Source: Thiobacillus sp. (GTDB lineage Bacteria; Pseudomonadota; Gammaproteobacteria; Burkholderiales; Thiobacillaceae). Taken from it: a stretch of DNA of 64,000 nucleotides. The stretch is from contig JAJPEP010000029.1 in assembly GCA_021166845.1 (NCBI GenBank), forward strand, positions 38,467-102,466, written 5' to 3'. Shown here in pieces: positions 55,019-61,379 of this stretch. The notes below the pieces were generated by a model. It did not search any database. It had not been told where the DNA came from and was given only the letters and a program-made list of their open reading frames with translations. Every line of letters starts with the position of its first letter. Position 1 is the stretch's first letter. A program made the position numbers and the translations under genes.

Positions 55019-55696
55019 ATGCGCCTTTCCATCGTCGTTCCCGTCCTCAACGAAGCCCAGGATATTGCCGCTTTCCTGGCGCCCTTGCAGGCGCTTCGCG
55101 AGCAGGGGCATGAGGTAATCGTGGTAGACGGCGACAGCAGCGACAGCACGGCGGACGCTGCGCGGCCGCTGGCCGATCACGTTGTCGCCAGCCCACGCGG
55201 GCGCGCGATCCAGATGAACTGTGGCGCGCGCATCGGGCGCGGCGACGCGCTCATCTTCCTGCACGCCGATACGCAGTTGCCCGACAATGCGCCGGGTCTC
55301 ATCGAAAAGGCTTTGATGCATCACGCCTGGGGCCGCTTCGACGTGAAGATAGCGGGCCGCTCGGGCTGGCTGCCGGTCATCGCAGCCATGATGAATCTGC
55401 GCTCGCGGCTCAGCGGCATCGCCACCGGCGACCAGGCGATCTTCGTCAGCCGCGCCGCCTTCAACGCCGTGGGCGGCTACCCGGACCAGCCGTTGATGGA
55501 AGACATCGAGTTGTCGAAACGCCTGAAGCGCATCGGCCCGCCGGCCTGTCTGCGCGCGCGGGTCACGACCTCGGGACGGCGCTGGGAACGGCACGGCGCC
55601 TGGCGCACCATCCTGCTCATGTGGCGGCTGCGGCTTGATTACTGGCGCGGCGTTCCGGCGGCGCAACTGGCTGCGCGGTATCACCCAGGAGCGTGA
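55019..55696 (+). CDS. TIGR04283-type family 2 glycosyltransferase
   Basis: A 225-residue GT-A fold transferase. It begins LSIVVPVLNEAQDIAAFLAP, has VIVVDGDSSDSTAD and DALIFLHADTQLP (DXD-like metal motif), RSGWLPVIAAMMNLRSRLSG, ATGDQAIFVSRAAF and a basic end. These are the features of the family named transferase 2, rSAM/selenodomain-associated, now linked with arsenosugar synthesis. Its usual partner of the transferase 1 type is at 59655, displaced by a roughly 4-kb insert. Confidence 0.9.
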   Translation: MRLSIVVPVLNEAQDIAAFLAPLQALREQGHEVIVVDGDSSDSTADAARPLADHVVASPRGRAIQMNCGARIGRGDALIFLHADTQLPDNAPGLIEKALMHHAWGRFDVKIAGRSGWLPVIAAMMNLRSRLSGIATGDQAIFVSRAAFNAVGGYPDQPLMEDIELSKRLKRIGPPACLRARVTTSGRRWERHGAWRTILLMWRLRLDYWRGVPAAQLAARYHPGA

Positions 55697-56200
55697 GGCT
55701 AAACGCCTCGGTTGCGCGTGTTGTTGGGGGAATGGGGGCGGGGATTACGGAGCGCTTCGGATTGGTTCCTCTTCCCGGTCTGGTCTGATCGGTTGAGGAA
55801 ACCTGCCAGTTCGTGCGAGTGTCCGCTATGAGGCGAAGCACATGTCAGGCAAGTAACGGCCATGCGGTCACTGAGTGATCCGAAACCATGCGTTCCCAGA
55901 CGGCCGGTGCACCTTAGTAAGCTGCCGGCGACTGAACCGGCATGGATGGCAAGTCATCGGCCATTGCTGCCGTGGGCGGCCCGGCGCATGCACGTCCGTA
56001 ACGGGCTGATCAATGGCCAGAGGTTACAGAATCATCATGAACGGCAGCTTTTCCGATTTAGGCCGGTGGCCCCCGACCCGGAAGAGACTTTCGAGCCGCT
56101 TGTGTAAAACAGGACATTCCCTTCTAGCGCTGAACCAGTGACTTCACAAGCTGTCAACTAAAGTGTAAAGTGTAAAACCGACTGTCAAGAGGAGAGCGTG
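55697..56200. other. Intergenic stretch of about 500 bases without a supported gene
   Basis: The stretch has no frame with recognisable coding character; the short ORF at 55862-56107 is not supported. It marks the left boundary of the foreign insert. Composition shifts from GC-rich at the left to AT-rich near the right end, where a GTGTAAA doublet (56163-56175) precedes the GAGGAG ribosome site of the first cassette gene and may mark a promoter or operator. I see no intact inverted repeats or attachment site. Confidence 0.5.
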
Positions 56201-57004
56201 ATGGGTGAGAAGATGAAGAGCGCACCGGTGTACTTCACCATCGCCCAAGTTCGGCACAATCCCGTGTTGCGCCTGGGCGCGTACACCGACGAAATTCAGG
56301 ATCGGATGCGGAAGGTTGGCTACCCTGACTTCAAGAAGGGGGTGGCCATGGCTTTTTCGCTTATGTCGCAAGTAGGTGATGAACAGCAAGGTCAGCCTCC
56401 CATTGTAGAACGCGTGGAGCGCTTGATGTTTTTCAATTCTGACAATACTCAAGGGTTCATCGTTGAGCAGAACGCAATTTCCTTTCACACGACTGAATAC
56501 GATACCTTCGATACATTTGCAGATGAATTCATGAAGGGTGTAGGCATTGTCCATGAGTGCGTAACGCTTGCCCATACTGAGCGAGTCGGCCTGCGATATT
56601 TGGATGCAGTTGTTCCGCCAAATGGAGAGGAAGGTCTTCCAGACTATTTGGCTTCCGGTGTTTTGGGCCTAAGCAGCAAGTTGCCCGAAGAGGTTCAGGT
56701 AACACACTCTTTTTCCGAAACCCATTTCAGAACCAGTGAATGCGCCATATTAGCCAGAACCATTATCCAGGCTGGGCCGCTGGGTTTCCCGATGGACATT
56801 CAACCCATCGGGGTTAAGATTTCCGAGCGATTTCAGAAGATCAATGGCGTCCACGCTATCGTTGATACCGATGCCTCAATTGAGGGGCGCCACACGATGA
56901 ATCTGGAAGCTTTAAGGAGTCAGCTAAAGGCACTTAGGAGTGGCATTGACGTTGCATTTAATGCCATCGTGACCCAGTCGGCACTGGATGCGTGGAATAG
57001 CTGA
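56201..57004 (+). CDS. TIGR04255 family protein
   Basis: A 267-residue protein beginning with the family pattern APVYFTIAQVRHNPVLRL, followed by IQDRMRKVGYPDFKKGV. It further has FNSDNTQGFIVEQNAISFHT and HTERVGLRYLDAVVP, as in this sporadically distributed family of unknown function. No signal peptide or membrane helix. ATG 56201 has AAGAGGAG directly upstream; a GTG one codon before is less likely. Codon use is visibly more AT-rich than the flanking glycosyltransferase genes. It is the first gene of a three-gene cassette (17-base gap to the next). Confidence 0.88.
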   Translation: MGEKMKSAPVYFTIAQVRHNPVLRLGAYTDEIQDRMRKVGYPDFKKGVAMAFSLMSQVGDEQQGQPPIVERVERLMFFNSDNTQGFIVEQNAISFHTTEYDTFDTFADEFMKGVGIVHECVTLAHTERVGLRYLDAVVPPNGEEGLPDYLASGVLGLSSKLPEEVQVTHSFSETHFRTSECAILARTIIQAGPLGFPMDIQPIGVKISERFQKINGVHAIVDTDASIEGRHTMNLEALRSQLKALRSGIDVAFNAIVTQSALDAWNS

Positions 57005-57021
57005 AGGCAGGGAGAACAGTC

Positions 57022-57693
57022 ATGTTTGCACAATATCGGCCAACCGAGCCGGCACGACAAATTCATCGTGCCACTGCGGTGGCCTTTGATGAAGATTTTG
57101 AAGAGCAACCAACCAGCATTCGCGAGAAGATTGGCGGACGTGTGCTGGTCTATTGTGTGGCTGGAACATTCGGCCTGCTCCTGCCTGCCTACGTGCAGGC
57201 AAGTACGGCGACGTCGAGTTGGTCAATTAATCAGATCGAGGTCGATGGCTCGCGCACAGCGACCGGGAGTGCTGCATCTGCCACAGCAGAAGATATTTCG
57301 CACATCCGGCAATTCACGAAAATCTCCGTTACTGAGCTTGCTCAGGTGTGCGGTGTGTCTCGGCAAGCGGTGCACGAATGGATCAAGGGTGGCCCGCTAT
57401 CGACGAGAAACGCTGAGCGCATCTCAAAGCTAGCACAGGCGGTTGATGTCATCCTAGAGTCCGGAGTTGATGCATTGCCACAGACATTGCGACGCAAGGT
57501 CAGTGGCGGGATGTCGATTCTGGAGGCAGTACAGACCGATGGAGAGGTTGTCGACCTCGCACGGCAGCTCGTTGGTACGGTGGCGCGAGAGTCTGAGCAG
57601 AGAAAGCGGCTTGCCGCCCGACTAGCTGGCCGCCAGAAGCCGCAACTATCTTCTACTGAGTTTGGGGCGCCCCATCTCAATGAAGAAGTTTAG
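57022..57693 (+). CDS. Membrane-associated helix-turn-helix protein of the cassette
   Basis: A 223-residue protein with an unusual layout. A polar N-terminus (1-38) is followed by one hydrophobic segment (about 41-60, VLVYCVAGTFGLLLPAYVQA) and a Ser/Thr/Ala-rich linker (61-90). An XRE/MerR-like helix-turn-helix comes next at about 100-135 (ISVTELAQVCGVSRQAVHEW), and a basic helical C-terminus closes the chain. The membrane segment ahead of a DNA-binding domain suggests a tethered regulator or a signal coupling the other cassette proteins to transcription; this is inference. It sits 17 bases after the TIGR04255 gene and 11 bases before the third gene. Confidence 0.8.
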   Translation: MFAQYRPTEPARQIHRATAVAFDEDFEEQPTSIREKIGGRVLVYCVAGTFGLLLPAYVQASTATSSWSINQIEVDGSRTATGSAASATAEDISHIRQFTKISVTELAQVCGVSRQAVHEWIKGGPLSTRNAERISKLAQAVDVILESGVDALPQTLRRKVSGGMSILEAVQTDGEVVDLARQLVGTVARESEQRKRLAARLAGRQKPQLSSTEFGAPHLNEEV

Positions 57694-57704
57694 GGCGTCT
57701 GTAG

Positions 57705-58556
57705 ATGGCAGACTCCGGCCGGCAGTTCTCTTGGCGTCAAGGTGATCTACTCACTGGCGAGGCAGCAGTAGCGCTTGGCTGCTGCGCTCAGGAGGATGCT
57801 GGTGCCACATTCGTTGTCGTCATTTCTCACGACTGCGATCTGACTGCCGAGATAGAAAAGGAGCCGTTAGCTGAGCTGATTGTTGGCCGGCACATCGACA
57901 AGCTGGGTGGAGACTCCTACGGAAAAACCGCACGTAGGCTTCACATCGAATATCAGACCCCGGATGGCCCTGTCTTCCTCGAGTTGATGGCCACGGCCAA
58001 GCAGAAGATCGAAAAGCAGAAGCTGTTCGAGCTTTCCCCTCGGAACGATATAGAGCTGGGCGGCCGAGGAATTGGAATTCTCCAGCGATGGCTTGCAGCT
58101 CGTTACCACCGTGCTGCTTTCCCAGAGGCTTTCGAGGATCGCCTACGAGCCGCCGTTATTCCAGGTAGGCGTACCTTTCTCAAGAAGATCGAACTCATCC
58201 TCTCTGATGGTGGCGAGCACATACGTGGCCTGCTGTTCGATTTGGACGAGGGGGTAAATATTGAGCGCAAGGCACCTGATGATGTGTACCAGTTGGGCAT
58301 TAATGTCTTGTACGACAGCGCCAAGGACGAACCCACTGCCGCCGCAGTTGCTAAAGCGGCAGCACACGCGCTGGAAGTGCTTTTCAGCACAGCGTTTTAT
58401 TCGGAACAAGCTGGTTGGCAGAACATTTGCCTCCAGTATTGCGATCCAATGTCAGACAACGCCATCACCGTGGCGCAGCGAGAAATGCTCAAGCAATGGA
58501 GGCTGGAGCACATGAGCCTTCAGGACGATCCGCCACAACCGATGATTACCAACTGA
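57705..58556 (+). CDS. Cassette protein of unknown function with an ISHDCDL motif
   Basis: A 283-residue protein. The N-terminus has FSWRQGDLL and a conserved-looking core VVVISHDCDLTAEIEKEP followed by LIVGRHIDKLGG; His-Asp-Cys-Asp could bind metal or form an active site. The central part (residues 120-180) is basic and helical, with LDEGVNIERKAPDDVYQLGINV later. No signal peptide or membrane segment. I do not recognise an assigned family. It completes the three-gene cassette and shares its AT-richer composition. Confidence 0.78.
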   Translation: MADSGRQFSWRQGDLLTGEAAVALGCCAQEDAGATFVVVISHDCDLTAEIEKEPLAELIVGRHIDKLGGDSYGKTARRLHIEYQTPDGPVFLELMATAKQKIEKQKLFELSPRNDIELGGRGIGILQRWLAARYHRAAFPEAFEDRLRAAVIPGRRTFLKKIELILSDGGEHIRGLLFDLDEGVNIERKAPDDVYQLGINVLYDSAKDEPTAAAVAKAAAHALEVLFSTAFYSEQAGWQNICLQYCDPMSDNAITVAQREMLKQWRLEHMSLQDDPPQPMITN

Positions 58557-58711
58557 TGTTTCGATAGCCTAGCCCTATATTCCGAGACGCACGCCAAGGC
58601 TTACCACCGTATCGAATCCGTTGCAGAGGTGAAAGGAAAGCTGCGCAAGCCAGCGTCACCAACATACTGCGTCCAGTTGCGTCATGCTGATCGACCGATC
58701 CGTGAAATGCA

Positions 58712-58994
58712 TCAGCCCTGGCGAAGTTCGCGACTGTGCCAGACACGGGTAATCAGCACTCGCCGCTGACCAGGATGTGATACCGGAGAACATAAGCGCC
58801 GCGCCCGAACCGCTCGGGCCATTCCCTGAACTCGGCGTGCGGTAATCCTATATGCGGATTGTCTGCGATCCTTTCGGCGGCCGTCTTGATCACGCGGGCA
58901 GCGTGTTGAGCGGCCGATGGACTGACGGGGGCCAGAAATCATAGAGTCTGGCAACGTCGTCAAGCGCATCCGGGTGCCAGATTAGCGCGGGCAT
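58712..58994 (-). pseudogene. Broken ParE/RelE-family toxin gene
   Basis: Starting at ATG 58994, which overlaps the antitoxin stop, the frame reads MPALIWHPDALDDVARLYDF. After a frameshift it continues in another frame as APVSPSAAQHAARVIKTAA, then ERIADNPHIGLPHAEFREW and GRGAYVLRYHILVSGE. A second shift restores VLITRVWHSRELRQG to the stop at 58712. Read together these give a complete ParE-like ribonuclease-fold toxin of about 92 residues, so the gene is intact in length but disabled by two single-base shifts. Confidence 0.88.
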
Positions 58995-59218
58995 TCGGTG
59001 CGCCGGCCCGCCGCCAGATCAGACAGCCAGGCTTGTGCCGCTTCGTGCGGCACGGCCGGCGTCCCGGCGAGATACGAATCCAGCCGTGCACGGTCGATTT
59101 CGAGCGACAGCGCATCCGCGCATACGGCAGCCACGTAATCGTCGACGGTCATGCCCGCACGATGTGCGGCGGCAATCACGGCGGATTCAAGCGTATCGGT
59201 CAGGGAAACGGTCAGCAT
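58982..59218 (-). CDS. Antitoxin of the broken ParE-type pair
   Basis: A 78-residue protein, MLTVSLTDTLESAVIAAAHR, then AGMTVDDYVAAVCADALSLE and a C-terminal region ending RRTECPR. The N-terminal part resembles a ribbon-helix-helix DNA-binding domain and the C-terminal part would bind toxin. It overlaps the toxin start by 13 bases, the standard antitoxin-toxin order. The open frame extends upstream to 59392 but that part belongs to a different decayed gene. It survives although its partner is broken. Confidence 0.8.
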   Translation of the reverse strand: MLTVSLTDTLESAVIAAAHRAGMTVDDYVAAVCADALSLEIDRARLDSYLAGTPAVPHEAAQAWLSDLAAGRRTECPR

Positions 59219-59339
59219 TGCAGCCCCTTGTGAAAGTGGACACTCCGATTCTATCCCGGCGCCGTGTATCCGAGGTTCCAGGCACACGGGCGCTGAGGTC
59301 AGGATGCCGAGGCTCCGCAATAATCCCTCGATGCCATCA

Positions 59340-59560
59340 TAAGCCGCCTGCGCCAATGTGAAATCGACGCGCACCTTGTCGAACGGGCACACGATTTTTC
59401 CGCTCTCGGTTTTTCCAGCAGTCCGGTAGCCAGCAGGGCATGCACATCCCGGTGCACGGACTTGACGTCGCGCTCCAGCCTGCGGGCCAGTTCGCGCAGG
59501 CTCATTTCACACCCGACATCAAGAAAGCACTGATGTATTCCGTTCGTGGCAAGCCCTTCG
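59340..59560 (-). pseudogene. Decayed HTH gene (HVO_A0114/MarR-like regulator remnant)
   Basis: On the minus strand one frame gives MSLRELARRLERDVKSVHRD then VHALLATGLLEK, a winged-helix DNA-binding segment. After a one-base shift near 59400 the similarity goes on as TESGKIVCPFDKVRVDFTLA, the usual end of this family. The N-terminal half is missing: the frame runs back only to a stop near 59563. It lies directly upstream of the antitoxin gene. Confidence 0.75.
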
Positions 59561-59654
59561 ATCGCTCACAGGGAGCCATGTCGAGCCATGAGCGCAAACT
59601 CAAATAAAATCAATTTCATGAAATGCCATTCGACAAGCACAGGGTGAACGAGTC

Positions 59655-60266
59655 ATGACCCCCGTTCGCATCGTGATCTTCGCCAAGGCGCCCGTGCCGG
59701 GCCGGGTCAAGACCCGGCTGATTCCGGCGCTGGGCGAAGCGGGCGCGGCGCGACTGGCGGCGCGTATGCTCGACCTGGCGCTGGGTAAGGCGCGCGCTGC
59801 CGCCGTTGGCCCGGTCGAGCTGTGCATGAGCCCGGCGCCGGATTCTGCCGACTGGGCTGACGTGCCGCTGCCGGCGGACATCGAGACCCGCGACCAGGGC
59901 GCAGGCGATCTGGGCGCGCGCATGGCCCGCGCCGCGCAACGCGCCCTTGCGCAGGGCGAGGCGGTGCTGCTGACCGGCACGGATTGTCCGCAACTGACCG
60001 CCGCACGTTTGAGGGAAGCCGCCGCGCAGCTGATGTCGCACGATGCGGTGTTGCACCGCGCCGCGGACGGCGGCTATCCGCTGCTGGGCCTGCGCGCCTT
60101 CGATGCGAGCCTGTTCGAGGACATTCCCTGGAGCACCGCGGCGGTGGCCGATATCACGCTCGAGCGCATGGAGGCGCTAAGCTGGAACGTGTGGCTGGGT
60201 GAAACGCTGCGGGACATCGACGTGCCCGCCGATCTGGCCGCAGGGTGGATCGATTCCGGGTTTTGA
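59655..60266 (+). CDS. TIGR04282-type (DUF2064) glycosyltransferase
   Basis: A 203-residue transferase of the family named transferase 1, rSAM/selenodomain-associated. It starts VRIVIFAKAPVPGRVKTRLI, has a nucleotidyltransferase-like core with VLLTGTDCPQLTAARL and HDAVLHRAADGGYPLLGLRA, and ends LRDIDVPADLA. It normally accompanies the transferase 2 gene found at 55019. A scrap of a second copy of its central part lies at 63698-63730. Confidence 0.9.
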   Translation: MTPVRIVIFAKAPVPGRVKTRLIPALGEAGAARLAARMLDLALGKARAAAVGPVELCMSPAPDSADWADVPLPADIETRDQGAGDLGARMARAAQRALAQGEAVLLTGTDCPQLTAARLREAAAQLMSHDAVLHRAADGGYPLLGLRAFDASLFEDIPWSTAAVADITLERMEALSWNVWLGETLRDIDVPADLAAGWIDSGF

Positions 60267-60299
60267 GGTTGAATGCCTGTTTTGGGAGCCTTGTCCGCC

Positions 60300-60353
60300 A
60301 TGACCGCTCTGCCTGCCCCGCACACGCCGGCCCGCGCCGCAGCCATCCGATGA
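60300..60353 (+). pseudogene. 17-codon frame resembling an EgtB N-terminus
   Basis: ATG 60300 opens MTALPAPHTPARAAAIR followed by TGA, with the TGA overlapping the egtD ATG. The short peptide looks like the opening residues of proteobacterial EgtB sulfoxide synthase, which normally precedes egtD. If so, nearly all of egtB has been deleted, leaving its start and its stop-start junction. The match is short and recalled from memory, so this is tentative. Confidence 0.3.
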
Positions 60354-61300
60354 ATGCGCCGCGGCTGATCCAGATCGCCCGCGACGACCCGGAGGCGATG
60401 CGCGCCGAACTGATCGCCGGCCTGACCGCGCCGCGCGCCGCGCTCGCCCCCAAGTATCTCTACGATGCGCTCGGGTCGCGCCTGTTCGCCGCCATCACCG
60501 CGTTGCCCGAGTACTACCCGACGCGCACCGAGGCGGGCATCTTCCGCGCGCACCTCGGCGAGATCGCGGCCGCCGTCGGCCCGGCATCCACTCTGGTGGA
60601 CCTGGGCGCCGGCAACTGCGAGAAGGCCGCCCGCCTGTTCGACGCCCTTGCTGTCCAACGCTATGTGGCGGTGGATATCTCGGCCGACTTCCTGAAGGAA
60701 TCCCTCGACCGCCTGCAATATCAGCATCCGGACATGGAAATGCTGGGCATCGGCCTGGACTTCTCGCAGACCCTGGCGCTGCCGGTGGAGATCGGCCCCG
60801 GCCCGCGCACCCTGTTCTATCCCGGTTCCAGCATCGGCAACTTCACGCCGGCGGAGGCGCTCGCCTTTTTGCGCCAGGCGCACGTTGCCTGCGACGGGGG
60901 CGCCTTGCTCATCGGCGTCGACCTGGTCAAACCGGTGTCCGTGCTGGAGCCGGCCTACGACGACGCGCTGCAGGTGACCGCGGCGTTCAACCGCAACCTG
61001 CTGCTGCACCTCAACCGCCTGATCGGGTCCGACTTCGACATTGCCGACTGGCGCCACGTCGCCTTCTTCAACGCGGCCGCGTCGCGCATCGAGATGCATC
61101 TCGAGGCGGTGCGCGATGCGATGGTTCGCTGGCCCGGCGGCGAACGCCGTTTCGCAGCCGGTGAGCGCATCCACACCGAGAATTCCTGCAAGTGGCGGGT
61201 GGACGACTTCGCCGCGCTGCTGCGCGACGCCGGTTTCAGCGATACCCGTGTCTGGCGGGATGCGCAGGACTGGTTCGCGGTGTTCGCTGTCCATGCGTGA
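60350..61300 (+). CDS. egtD: L-histidine N-alpha-methyltransferase EgtD
   Basis: A 316-residue SAM-dependent enzyme that trimethylates histidine to hercynine, the precursor of ergothioneine and selenoneine. Family blocks: LAPKYLYDALGSRLFAAITA, LPEYYPTRTEAGIF, the SAM loop TLVDLGAGNCEKAARLFDAL, TLFYPGSSIGNFTPAEAL, LLIGVDLVKPVSVLEPAYDD and the C-terminal RIHTENSCKWRVDDF. The start at 60350 gives the normal N-terminus. No egtB or senA is present, which leaves the fate of hercynine open. It is followed by the SelD fusion gene. Confidence 0.95.
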   Translation: MNAPRLIQIARDDPEAMRAELIAGLTAPRAALAPKYLYDALGSRLFAAITALPEYYPTRTEAGIFRAHLGEIAAAVGPASTLVDLGAGNCEKAARLFDALAVQRYVAVDISADFLKESLDRLQYQHPDMEMLGIGLDFSQTLALPVEIGPGPRTLFYPGSSIGNFTPAEALAFLRQAHVACDGGALLIGVDLVKPVSVLEPAYDDALQVTAAFNRNLLLHLNRLIGSDFDIADWRHVAFFNAAASRIEMHLEAVRDAMVRWPGGERRFAAGERIHTENSCKWRVDDFAALLRDAGFSDTRVWRDAQDWFAVFAVHA

Positions 61301-61379
61301 AGGGTGCTGGCCGCAAGCGCATCCCGGCGTGGGGGCAGCCCCACGCCTCGCGTCGGCCAATCGAAGAACAGGAGATTGA

